Made by a program: the position numbers and the translations under genes | Notes under the pieces: model-generated | Seen by the model: the letters and a program-made list of their open reading frames with translations, nothing else | Database searches by the model: none | What the model was told of the DNA's origin: nothing | Shown: one piece after another, positions 1-7,049 of the stretch | Layout of the letters: each line of letters opens with the position of its first letter | How positions within the stretch are numbered: position 1 is the first letter of the stretch | Assembly: GCA_946631535.1 (NCBI GenBank) | Contig: CAMPAF010000151.1 | Span: 1-7,266, forward strand | Origin: an uncultured Verrucomicrobiota bacterium | GTDB taxonomy: Bacteria; Verrucomicrobiota; Kiritimatiellia; RFP12; UBA1067 | Length of the DNA stretch: 7,266 nucleotides | Reading direction: 5' to 3'

Positions 1-2
1 AC

Positions 3-908
3 GACGGGTCGATCAAGATCTGGAAGGAGGCGGGGAAGATGGTGGACCTGACGCCCGACATGGAGACGAAGGCGTCTGGCAAGGTCGCGGTGAAGGACTT
101 CGTGCGCGACTACGCCGTGCCGCAGACGACGGAGTTCATCGACAAGTACGATCCCGACATCCTCTGGTTTGACTACGACTGGGCCACCTTCGCCCACGAG
201 AACGGCACGTACGACATGGTGGCCTACTTCTACAACAAGGCGGCCGGCCGCAAGGAAGTGGCCGTGAACGACCGCTACGGTAAGGCGAGGCCCGAGGAGA
301 TCAAGGGGCGTTTCACGAAGCGGCCGCGCAACTGGCTGCGGACGGTGCGCGGCGACTTCTACACCGACGAGTGGGGCGACACGGAGGAGTGCCTTAATCC
401 GGCGAAGTGGCACCCGTGGGAGTCCTGCTCCGGTATTTCGAAGGCATACGGCAACCACTGGCAGGAGACTGCCGACATGGTGATGTCCGAGCGCGAGTTC
501 GTGATTCACTTTGCGGACATCGTCGCGCGCGGCGGCAACTTGCTCCTGCTCGTGAACCTCGACCCGCAGGGCGCGATCCCGGCCGTACAGCGCGAGCGGC
601 TGCTGCAGATCGGCAACTGGCTCAAGCGGTACGGCGAGGCCATCTACGCGACGCGCATCCTCGCCCCGTTCAAGACGGACGCCGTGGACTATACGCAGTC
701 GAAGGACGGCAAGACGGCCTACGCGATCGTGAAGAAGCCAGCCTCGACGGTGACGCTCGCGTGTGCCGTTCCCGAAGGCACGAAGGTCGTGATCGTCGGC
801 GAGGATGCGCCGATTAGGTCGGAGAAAGGCCCGGACGGGCTGAAGGTCTTTCTCCCGCCTGCCTACGCGAACGCCAAGATTCCTTTCGCGCTGAAGATAA
901 GCCGATGA
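3..908 (+). CDS. GH29 alpha-L-fucosidase, C-terminal part (5' end outside window)
   Basis: This is the C-terminal part of a retaining exo-alpha-L-fucosidase that releases terminal L-fucose from glycans. The frame is open to the window's first bases, so the ATG at 39 is internal. Residues are numbered from that Met. The sequence LWFDYDW (42-48) is the GH29 nucleophile strand, with Asp45 as the expected nucleophile. It is followed by VNDRYG (76-81), the family's usual VNDRWG. GDFYTDEW (105-112 region) and PWESC (126-130) lie where the family carries its less conserved acid/base; Glu111 and Glu128 are candidates. GGNLLLLVNLDPQG and the following IGNWLKRYGEAIYATR stretch are typical of the barrel end. 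Residues from about 205 onward form the short C-terminal beta-sandwich. Roughly 170 N-terminal residues and any signal peptide should lie upstream, judged from family length. The stop is 37 bases before the next gene, which fits an operon. The family assignment is firm; the linkage hydrolysed is not visible. Confidence 0.93.
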   Translation, partial: DGSIKIWKEAGKMVDLTPDMETKASGKVAVKDFVRDYAVPQTTEFIDKYDPDILWFDYDWATFAHENGTYDMVAYFYNKAAGRKEVAVNDRYGKARPEEIKGRFTKRPRNWLRTVRGDFYTDEWGDTEECLNPAKWHPWESCSGISKAYGNHWQETADMVMSEREFVIHFADIVARGGNLLLLVNLDPQGAIPAVQRERLLQIGNWLKRYGEAIYATRILAPFKTDAVDYTQSKDGKTAYAIVKKPASTVTLACAVPEGTKVVIVGEDAPIRSEKGPDGLKVFLPPAYANAKIPFALKISR

Positions 909-934
909 AGTTGAGCCGAAAAGGACGAAGTCAA

Positions 935-940
935 AAGGAG
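935..940 (+). promoter_or_regulatory. Ribosome binding site for the 946 gene
   Basis: AAGGAG lies 5 bases before the ATG at 946. It is a near-consensus Shine-Dalgarno site and supports that start. The 37-base gap after the fucosidase stop shows no terminator or clear promoter, so read-through from upstream is likely. Confidence 0.8.
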
Positions 941-945
941 ACGCT

Positions 946-3900
946 ATGGACACTAGAACCAGAATCCTCAACACGACGCTATTTGTGAGCATGGGCATCG
1001 CGCTCTGTGTCGCCGCATACGCCGCTGAGTGCACGTTCACCGGCGCATCTGGCGGCGCGTTCGGCACCGCCGCCAACTGGAGCAACAATACGCTGCCGAC
1101 GGACGGCGATACGGCTACCATTCCCTCCGGCAAGCGAGTCATCGTGTCCACGACGGCCGACGCAACCGCGCTCAAGGACGTCTCTTGCCTCAAACTGGCC
1201 GGCGCAGACGCCTCTGTGGAGGTGCTGAACCTCACGGTGGATTTCAACGCCGGCAAGCCGCAACTTCTCGGCACCGGGCAGTTCCGCGCGCGGGCCAGCA
1301 GCTCCACGAAATACACGATCAGCCTTCGGCAGGACAACAGCGCGTTTGCAGGGTCGTTCTTTTTTTCAAACATCGTCGTGCATGTCTATTCCCCGGAGGC
1401 CATAGGCGGGCAGGCTGGGGGCAACGCCTGTCCGGTAGAATTTCTCCGGACCTCCATTGCTGACTTCAGCTACATAGGTGCGGGCGAGTACTACAATCCC
1501 GTGTCTTGCAATGCAGGCGGCACATGGTACGGTCTTGGCGTGGCCAGTACGATGACTGGCGCGATCACGAACTACGGGGCTCTGACGTTCTGCGACACGG
1601 TCGAGCCTACTCGGTCGTCACGCATAGCGCACTCGGGGAATTACGATTTCGTGCAGCGAGGGGCCATAAGCTCCTCGGTTCAGTTTGACGCGGGCGACAA
1701 CTCGGAAAATTCCGGTAGTCTTGTCCTGGACTGCGCGCTCGTATTCACCGCCGCAGACAAGTATCTGTTCATGGATTCGCCGGGAACGGCGGTGCTCGGG
1801 CCGAACTTCACCATTGCCAACGCATCGTCCATCACCGCGAATGCCAACTACAGGAGGACCAATCCCACCCTGCGCTTTGGCGCGGCAGATCTGCTCAAGG
1901 AATTCACGGGTGATTATCTCAACATCGGGAAATCAACCGATTCGGCAAACTGCAACATAGTGGATATCAACGGCTACGACCAGACGTTCCAGAAACGTCT
2001 TCAAACTTCAGGCAGTGCAATCAATACCAATATCCTCACGAGTATGTCCGCACCTGCTACTTTCAAGCTAACCGGCACGTTCTACAACGACTCCTGCAAC
2101 CTTGACCTTGGCGGACACTTGACGTTCGAGTATGCTCCTGCGGCGAACGGTACAGCGACCATCTCCAATTTTGACGGGCGATCGTCCGACACGGATGGCG
2201 GCCTGAAGGTGACTTGTGGCACGCTCAAGGGCGTGGCCGGTTGGCGCATGCCGAACGTAAGACTGCTGCAGGTCGGCACATCCGGCAGCGATGCGGCCGC
2301 AAAGCTGTGGATTTCGTCGTCTGACGTGGCGCTCAATCCAAAGGCCGTTCTTTCCGTGCAGGGGAACGGGACTCTCCAGATCGACAGCGGCGTGACATTG
2401 AGAGTGGCTCTCGCCAAGGTCGGCGACGTCAATCTCGATGGCGACACGTATCAGGCGGACGGATCGCTGGCGTGGCTCGTCGGAGGCGGAACGCTCGTGG
2501 TGTCCAGCGGCGGCGTCAAGGCAGGAGACTTCACATGGAACGGCGCATCGGGCGCGGCATGGTCCGATCCCGGCAGCTGGCTCGTGGATGGCGCGCCGAC
2601 GGCACGGGCGCCAGGCGCCGGGGACAGCGTGGCGATTCTGGGCGATGTTGACGTAATTGCGGGCGACGGCGATGCCGCAGTGCTGGGGACGATCGGCACG
2701 CTCAAGCTCATTGGCGCGGATTCGTCGGTGACAATCACCAACAACACGACGGCGCTGGACATTTCGGCGAATCTTGAAGGGAACGGCACGTTGCGTGCCC
2801 GCGACGTCGGCTACATCGGCAATACGGCCAAACCCAAGGTCGGGTTGGCGCTTTCCGGCGACAACAGGGGATTCACCGGGGATTTCTGGTTCACGAACAC
2901 GCAAGTGACAGTGGAAAACTTGCATGCGCTCGGCACGGTCAATACCGTCACTTTCTGGGGATTTATAGACGCGTCTAATCCGTATTCACAAGCCCATTTG
3001 CCCTGGCTGGTGTGGAAGGTTCCCGGAGAATACCATAATCCGCTCTTCCTGTACGGCGGCGGAATGGGAACCGTAAAGGTGGAATGCAACGGCGGCGTGA
3101 CGAACTGGGGACACGTCACGTACTGGAATGCGGGCGGCGCGGTGGTGCGCGCCTGCGCCGGAAACTACGGTGCCTCCTACACCGGCGAACTGGCGTTCGG
3201 CGGAGGCTTTTCCAACATCCATCCGCACACGAAGCTCGTCGCAAACACACGAATCGATCTCAACGGCGCATGCGCGGTGATCGGAGACACGCCCATTGAC
3301 ATGGGGTGGGCAAGCAAGGCGTTCACCGACAACGGGACCATACGCTGGGAAGCTCCCATAATCTCCATGCTTGACATGTCTTTTCTTTCCACATTGATCC
3401 TGTGCGCTTCGAACGTCGACGTCAATGCGTCCCTGCAATATAACTGGACCGCCACTGCGGGGAAGACAATCAGGCAGAAATGCGATCTCAACGGATACGA
3501 CCAGCATTTCGGCAAGGTGGCAGTGGCAAACAATTATAGACTGCAAGCGAGCCACTATCATTCGGTGACGAGCGCAACGCCCGCCACGCTGACGCTCAAG
3601 AAACAAGACATCAACCAAGTGCAGGCCTTCACGATCGACGGCGCCGCTTCGCTCGTGATGGATACCGCCGGCAAAACGCTGACGCTGTCGAACGTGGTGG
3701 GGCAGGCGTCCAGCACCACCGGCGGCATATACGCGGCGGCGGGAACGCTTGCGCTGCGCGACAGGGCCTCGTTCGCCAACGTGAGCGAGATCGGCGCGGG
3801 CAAGAGGGGCTTCGATACGGCGGCGACGCTCTCGGTCCTGACGTCCGACGTGCGGATCGGTCCCGGTTCCGTCAGGAGCAACCGCGTTGTCGCCAAGCTG

Positions 3901-4089
3901 GACGGCGTGGGCAAGGTGAATCTGCCTGCGGACTACACGCTTACCGTGTACCAGTGCCTGACGAACGGGGTGTATCTCTCGCCGGGGTCGTACACGAGTT
4001 CGAATTTGCCCGCCCGCGTCTCCGGCGGCGGCACGCTGCACGTGATGCGCGGCGAGCGCAAGCCGCCCACGATGATCATCTTCCGTTGA
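946..4089 (+). CDS. Large exported beta-strand-repeat protein with two tandem ~500-residue units
   Basis: The biochemical function is unknown. Residues 1-26 form a Sec signal peptide: Arg4 and Arg6, a hydrophobic core LFVSMGIALCVAA, and an AYA cleavage motif at 24-26. The mature protein is rich in Gly, Ser, Thr and Asn, with short beta-strand turns such as GNGTLRA, SGGGTLHV and GTLAL. This is the style of right-handed beta-helix or PATR proteins of Verrucomicrobiota-type bacteria. Two units align along their whole length (about 29-525 and 529-1035). Shared landmarks are GASGGAF/GASGAAW, LKLAGAD/LKLIGAD, GEYYNP/GEYHNP, ITNYG/VTNWG, NGYDQ/NGYDQ, APATFKL/TPATLTL and GGGTLVV/GGGTLHV. No catalytic motif, C-terminal autotransporter barrel, PEP-CTERM or LPXTG signal or clear membrane helix is seen. 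The tail ends RKPPTMIIFR. Its place between a fucosidase and a GH-A glycosidase suggests an extracellular or surface role in glycan binding or attachment; this is inference. A pectate-lyase-like enzyme cannot be excluded. Confidence 0.88.
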   Translation: MDTRTRILNTTLFVSMGIALCVAAYAAECTFTGASGGAFGTAANWSNNTLPTDGDTATIPSGKRVIVSTTADATALKDVSCLKLAGADASVEVLNLTVDFNAGKPQLLGTGQFRARASSSTKYTISLRQDNSAFAGSFFFSNIVVHVYSPEAIGGQAGGNACPVEFLRTSIADFSYIGAGEYYNPVSCNAGGTWYGLGVASTMTGAITNYGALTFCDTVEPTRSSRIAHSGNYDFVQRGAISSSVQFDAGDNSENSGSLVLDCALVFTAADKYLFMDSPGTAVLGPNFTIANASSITANANYRRTNPTLRFGAADLLKEFTGDYLNIGKSTDSANCNIVDINGYDQTFQKRLQTSGSAINTNILTSMSAPATFKLTGTFYNDSCNLDLGGHLTFEYAPAANGTATISNFDGRSSDTDGGLKVTCGTLKGVAGWRMPNVRLLQVGTSGSDAAAKLWISSSDVALNPKAVLSVQGNGTLQIDSGVTLRVALAKVGDVNLDGDTYQADGSLAWLVGGGTLVVSSGGVKAGDFTWNGASGAAWSDPGSWLVDGAPTARAPGAGDSVAILGDVDVIAGDGDAAVLGTIGTLKLIGADSSVTITNNTTALDISANLEGNGTLRARDVGYIGNTAKPKVGLALSGDNRGFTGDFWFTNTQVTVENLHALGTVNTVTFWGFIDASNPYSQAHLPWLVWKVPGEYHNPLFLYGGGMGTVKVECNGGVTNWGHVTYWNAGGAVVRACAGNYGASYTGELAFGGGFSNIHPHTKLVANTRIDLNGACAVIGDTPIDMGWASKAFTDNGTIRWEAPIISMLDMSFLSTLILCASNVDVNASLQYNWTATAGKTIRQKCDLNGYDQHFGKVAVANNYRLQASHYHSVTSATPATLTLKKQDINQVQAFTIDGAASLVMDTAGKTLTLSNVVGQASSTTGGIYAAAGTLALRDRASFANVSEIGAGKRGFDTAATLSVLTSDVRIGPGSVRSNRVVAKLDGVGKVNLPADYTLTVYQCLTNGVYLSPGSYTSSNLPARVSGGGTLHVMRGERKPPTMIIFR
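1030..2520 (+). repeat. Internal protein repeat unit 1 of the 946-4089 gene
   Basis: This covers residues 29-525 approximately, the first copy of the duplicated unit. Landmarks are GASGGAF at 33-39, GEYYNP at 180-185, NGYDQ at 342-346 and GGGTLVV at 513-519. It carries about nine cysteines, more than the second copy, and they do not appear to align between copies. The copies agree mainly in protein motifs, not long identical DNA runs, so the duplication looks old. Boundaries are approximate because I aligned by eye. Confidence 0.75.
2530..4053 (+). repeat. Internal protein repeat unit 2 of the 946-4089 gene
   Basis: This is the second copy of the unit, starting FTWNGASG at residue 529. Its landmarks are GEYHNP (694-699), NGYDQ (849-853) and GGGTLHV (1027-1033). 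They lie 500 to 514 residues after their partners in unit 1. The start has the FTW-G pattern followed by a W-containing turn (GSW), seen at the head of many exported beta-helix repeats. After the unit only a short basic and then hydrophobic tail remains (residues 1035-1047). Confidence 0.75.
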
Positions 4090-4093
4090 TTGC

Positions 4094-4103
4094 GAGGCAA
4101 GGA
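4094..4103 (+). promoter_or_regulatory. Ribosome binding site region for the 4106 gene
   Basis: GAGG at 4094-4097 is 8 bases before the ATG at 4106 and is the better spaced Shine-Dalgarno core. AAGGA at 4099-4103 is only 2 bases away and too close to act well. The 16-base gap to the preceding stop leaves no room for a separate promoter outside the upstream gene. Confidence 0.55.
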
Positions 4104-4105
4104 TC

Positions 4106-6577
4106 ATGTCTCGGAAAATCCTTGTGGCGTTCGCGCTGCCGTTGGCCGCGCTTGCGCTCCCGGCGGCGGATCCCTTTACGAACACCGTTACGTCGGTCCA
4201 TTGCGAAACGCCGGGCGGCGTGCTGATGTCCGGCGAAGCCCCTACGCTCAGCCTGCATGGCGTGGAGGCCGCGAACCTGGCCTGGACGCTCGAGGACTGG
4301 CGCGGGCACCTGCTCGAGGCCGGCGTGTGGCCGGCGTCGGGACGTCTCGTGCTGAAGCCCCTTCCTCCGGGCTATTACCGCGTGGCGTCGTTCCGGACCG
4401 ACGGTGCGCGCCTGCGCGACACCACGCTCTTCGTGACGGAGCCGATGGCGCGGCTTCCCGACGACTCTCCGTACGCGATCATGACGGCCCTTCCCTGCGT
4501 GGCGCATGCCTCGAGGTTCGACGTGCCGTGGCACGGCGGCGACCTGCTCCGGCGCGACGCCGACCTGCTGGCGGTTCTCGGCATTCCCAACGCGCGGGAG
4601 ATCTACCTGTGGCCCAGCATGCAGCCTTCACGCGACAGCAAGCCGACGCAGCCGAAGTCGTTCAGATACGCGTTCGACCTGATGCACGCCAGAGGCGTGA
4701 AACTGATGCCGTTCTTCGAACACGCGCCCGCGTGGACGAAGGGGGACGACGTGCTGTCGCTGATGCCCCGGGATCTGGTGCAGCTGTACCGCTACTGCGA
4801 AACCATCGCCCGCGAGGACCGCGGCCGGATCTGCGCCTGGGAATTCTGGAACGAGCCGGACACGTCCAAGCGGTCGCATGAAGGCACGTGGGAATACGCC
4901 GCCTGCCTGAAGGCCGCCTATCTCGGCTTCAAGGCGGGCGACCCCGCCACGCCCGCCGTCAACGGCGCGTTCTGCCATGATCCGCAGGGACCCTACGTCA
5001 AGGGCGTGTGCGCAAACGATTTCGCGAAGTATACCGACGTGATGAACTACCACTACTACGGGCCGCTCTGCAAATACGGCCAATGGGTCGCGGACATACG
5101 CCGGCTGATGGCTGAGTCGGGCTGTCCGGCGGACATGGCCATCTGGCTGACGGAGCACAACACGAACCAGGAGGGCAATTCCACGGAGGAAAGCGTGCGC
5201 AAGGGGTTCAAGCAGCATTCGCGCGCACAGGAGTCCATTCTGGCTGAGTTTGTCGCGAAAGGGCTGCTGGGCATGCGCATGCAGGGCGTCGCGCGCGACT
5301 TCTACTTCATCCTCACCTGCATCAACGAGCGGAACGGGACGAAGGACTGGGGCCTTACACGGCGCGACGGCACCGTAAAGCCGGCATACGCCGCGCTGGC
5401 CACGTACATGCGCCAGCTGGGGCGGGCCCGGCTGGAGGGCGAAATCAAGTCGGGCGGCGGGATCCGCACGTATCTGTTCACCCAGCCCGACGGCGCGCAG
5501 ACCATTCTCGCCTGGGCCGTTTCGAGCCTGGACACCGTCGCCGGAGAGATCAACAGGAACCACCTGCCCGACTGCGCGAAACCGTACGTCCTTCCGCAGA
5601 ATGGAATCCACAAGGTGGTGGACACGTGCGGGATGGAGACCTCCGCCACCGGGTCCGTGACCTTGACCCGGTTTCCGTCGTACATATCCGGCTTCCGCGG
5701 ACTCGCCGCCGACGTCAAGCCGGTTCCGGCGGGCGTTGTCGGCGCCTTGCCGGTCGAGCCCGACGAGGACAGGCGGGTCGTGGTGCAGGTGCGGCCGAAT
5801 CCAGCCGACTTCGAGCTTGGGAACACGAAGTCGGTTGCGGAGATGAAAGAGGACGGGGGCCGCCTGCTCGTGGAGGTGTGGAATCTGGACGGCGCTCCGA
5901 AGAAGGGACGGCTTTCGGTCGCCGGGGCGCAGCTTTCCGGCGTGCCGTCCGAACTGGATCTGCCGGTCTGGGGGAAGAGCGCGTTCGAGGCCCGGCTCGC
6001 GACTTCCAATTTCACCGGCACCATGGAGGTGACCGGCACGTTCGGCGGCAAGCGCATTTCACGGCTTGTGATGCCGTACAGGGACTACGGCAGGCTCGCG
6101 CGCGAGGCGGAGCGAGTGACGCTCCGGACCTCCGACATCAACAGATGGAAGCGGAACACGAGCGCGTCGGAATGGTCGTGCGGGTTCGATGCGGCCGAAC
6201 AGGCGGTGCGTTTCGACGTGTCATGGCGACCGGACCAGGTCGACCGCTGGTTCTATCCCACATACGACCTCGACCTTCCCGCCGAGAGTTGCAGCAACGC
6301 CCTGTCCGTGGCGTACGAGGTCAAGGCCGAGCAGGAGGGTGGAGAGAACAAGGTAGACCATTGCCACGTGATGGTCGTCTACTCGCAAGCTTCCAGGAAG
6401 AAAGCGCTGTTCATCGACCAGAGGCCGCCGACCGACAAATGGGGCAAGCGGTTCGTCTCGCTTCCTTTGGACGGCGAAGACATCGTTGCGTTAAGGTTCG
6501 GCTGTGGGCCGCAGAGCCTTCGGCTTAGATACTGGCTGCGCAACGTAACCTTGCTCCGCCGTTCCGGCGCTCACTGA
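4106..6577 (+). CDS. Exported clan GH-A glycoside hydrolase, GH39-like, multidomain
   Basis: This is a predicted retaining glycosidase of unknown substrate. Residues 1-21 are a signal peptide (MSRK, then a Leu/Ala core ending LALPAA). Residues 22-110 form a beta-sandwich-like N-terminal region with LPPGYYRV near its end. A TIM barrel runs from about 115 to 445. It contains KLMPFFEHAPAW (199-210), WEFWNEPD (245-252) with Glu250 as acid/base, MNYHYYGP (313-320), and IWLTEHN (346-352) with Glu350 as nucleophile. The two Glu are 100 residues apart, as is usual for clan GH-A, and WGLTRRDGTVKPAYAAL ends the barrel as in GH39-type enzymes. A beta domain follows at 448-545 (ends FPSYISGF), then an Ig-like region at 556-668. 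Residues 673-823 form a jelly-roll-like region that may bind carbohydrate. At 823 residues it is well above the 450-550 usual for GH39 xylosidases. The clan is secure; GH39, a GH39-like subfamily, or an unlisted GH-A family all remain possible. It probably shares an operon with the two genes before it. Confidence 0.87.
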   Translation: MSRKILVAFALPLAALALPAADPFTNTVTSVHCETPGGVLMSGEAPTLSLHGVEAANLAWTLEDWRGHLLEAGVWPASGRLVLKPLPPGYYRVASFRTDGARLRDTTLFVTEPMARLPDDSPYAIMTALPCVAHASRFDVPWHGGDLLRRDADLLAVLGIPNAREIYLWPSMQPSRDSKPTQPKSFRYAFDLMHARGVKLMPFFEHAPAWTKGDDVLSLMPRDLVQLYRYCETIAREDRGRICAWEFWNEPDTSKRSHEGTWEYAACLKAAYLGFKAGDPATPAVNGAFCHDPQGPYVKGVCANDFAKYTDVMNYHYYGPLCKYGQWVADIRRLMAESGCPADMAIWLTEHNTNQEGNSTEESVRKGFKQHSRAQESILAEFVAKGLLGMRMQGVARDFYFILTCINERNGTKDWGLTRRDGTVKPAYAALATYMRQLGRARLEGEIKSGGGIRTYLFTQPDGAQTILAWAVSSLDTVAGEINRNHLPDCAKPYVLPQNGIHKVVDTCGMETSATGSVTLTRFPSYISGFRGLAADVKPVPAGVVGALPVEPDEDRRVVVQVRPNPADFELGNTKSVAEMKEDGGRLLVEVWNLDGAPKKGRLSVAGAQLSGVPSELDLPVWGKSAFEARLATSNFTGTMEVTGTFGGKRISRLVMPYRDYGRLAREAERVTLRTSDINRWKRNTSASEWSCGFDAAEQAVRFDVSWRPDQVDRWFYPTYDLDLPAESCSNALSVAYEVKAEQEGGENKVDHCHVMVVYSQASRKKALFIDQRPPTDKWGKRFVSLPLDGEDIVALRFGCGPQSLRLRYWLRNVTLLRRSGAH

Positions 6578-6605
6578 CGGACAACGCGAAAGTCATTGCC
6601 AGGGA

Positions 6606-6634
6606 TTGTCGGACGGGTGGGTTTTGGGTAGAAT
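6606..6634 (+). promoter_or_regulatory. Sigma70-like promoter for the 6644 gene (probable leaderless start)
   Basis: TTGTCG at 6606-6611 (4 of 6 to consensus) and TAGAAT at 6629-6634 (5 of 6) are separated by exactly 17 bases. Only 9 bases separate the -10 hexamer from the ATG at 6644. Transcription would therefore begin at or within a few bases of the start codon. No Shine-Dalgarno core is seen before that ATG, which agrees with leaderless translation. No T-run terminator is visible between the 6577 stop and this site. Prediction from sequence only. Confidence 0.6.
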
Positions 6635-6643
6635 GGCGGGGCC

Positions 6644-6919
6644 ATGAGAAGAACCGTATCGGCCTTGTTCGCCGTCGCGCTGCTGGGTGCGTCCGTTGCG
6701 GGGGGGACGATGTCGTTCGCCCCGGCCGATACGCTCACTGTCAACACGAACATCGCGATCGCCGGCGCCACGACGGTCGACGTCGCCTCCGGCACGGTGG
6801 TCTTCGCCGGCGTCGTCTCGGGTTCGGGCGGAATCACGAAGAGCGGTTCGGGCACGCTCTACCTCGCCAACCGCGCCAACACGTACGACGGCTTGATGAC
6901 GGGCGCGAGGCGCTTCTGA
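6644..6919 (+). CDS. Truncated PATR (autotransporter-associated beta strand) protein with signal peptide
   Basis: The ORF encodes 91 residues. Residues 1-20 are a signal peptide (MRRT, hydrophobic core, ASVAGG). A short beta-rich stretch follows with alternating TLTVNTNIAIAG-type strands. Then comes one clear PATR motif (GGITKSGSGTLYLANRANTYDG, residues about 62-83, interrupted here only for description as one unit). That motif normally continues with Thr-rich and Gly-Thr-Leu strands and is repeated in proteins of many hundreds of residues. Here it breaks off after YDG into LMTGARRF and stops. The protein is far shorter than any family member I know, with no anchor or barrel. It is therefore probably a 3'-truncated remnant, though it keeps a good promoter and an intact start. 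A genuine short secreted peptide is less likely. It is not clearly linked to the upstream operon because it has its own promoter. Confidence 0.6.
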   Translation: MRRTVSALFAVALLGASVAGGTMSFAPADTLTVNTNIAIAGATTVDVASGTVVFAGVVSGSGGITKSGSGTLYLANRANTYDGLMTGARRF

Positions 6920-6952
6920 CGCTGGCGTGTCTGCCGGGCGAGGCACGTCTCG

Positions 6953-6964
6953 CGCCGTACGGCG
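6953..6964. promoter_or_regulatory. 12-base perfect palindrome, candidate operator
   Basis: CGCCGTACGGCG is a perfect inverted repeat that ends 9 bases before the -10 hexamer at 6974. It occupies the place where a -35 box and the spacer would sit. A repressor bound there would block the promoter of the GH78-like gene. It could equally be a chance palindrome in GC-rich DNA. Confidence 0.3.
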
Positions 6965-6970
6965 AAATTA

Positions 6971-6979
6971 TGCTATAAT
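6971..6979 (+). promoter_or_regulatory. Extended -10 promoter for the GH78-like gene
   Basis: TGCTATAAT contains a perfect TATAAT hexamer (6974-6979) preceded by the TG of an extended -10 element. No -35-like hexamer is visible 16-18 bases upstream, which extended -10 promoters tolerate. Start of transcription would fall near 6986, giving a 5' leader of about 70 AT-rich bases before the ATG at 7056. Confidence 0.6.
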
Positions 6980-7045
6980 CTTTAGCCGAACAAGGAATCA
7001 TACATGTGCGACCGAGCAAGCATAAAATCTACTCTTTATAAAAAT

Positions 7046-7049
7046 GGAG
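7046..7049 (+). promoter_or_regulatory. Ribosome binding site selecting the 7056 start
   Basis: GGAG sits 6 bases before the ATG at 7056. An in-frame ATG at 7044 overlaps this site and has no Shine-Dalgarno of its own. The signal peptide also begins properly at 7056 (MKRIVSL), so 7056 is the chosen start. Confidence 0.65.

Noticed and set aside
1360..1366. Run of seven T as a possible programmed frameshift or phase-variation site
   Set aside because: The reading frame is maintained and the Phe-rich stretch (SFFFSN) aligns with GDFWFTN in the second unit, so no shift is needed.
2400..2490. Dockerin-like calcium-binding motif (GDVNLDGDTYQAD) in the repeat protein
   Set aside because: It aligns with GKVNLPADYTL and the strands before SGGGTLHV in the second unit, so it is part of the repeat's closing strands; there is no second dockerin motif.
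2986..4185. 399-residue open frame on the minus strand
   Set aside because: It is antisense to the signal-peptide-bearing repeat protein, is rich in Arg/His low-complexity sequence and shows no domain; it is a by-product of GC-rich codon use.
4090..4881. 263-residue + frame overlapping the GH-A gene
   Set aside because: It is an Arg/Ala-rich out-of-frame reading of the glycosidase, whose own frame has clear catalytic motifs and a signal peptide.
6557..6569. Hairpin CGCCG-TTC-CGGCG as terminator of the GH-A operon
   Set aside because: It lies inside the coding sequence and has no following T-run; the stem is only 5 bp.
6571..6855. Minus-strand ORF opposite the truncated PATR gene
   Set aside because: Its Pro/Ala/Thr/Val pattern is the expected antisense of a Gly/Thr/Ser-rich PATR sequence; no ribosome site or domain supports it.
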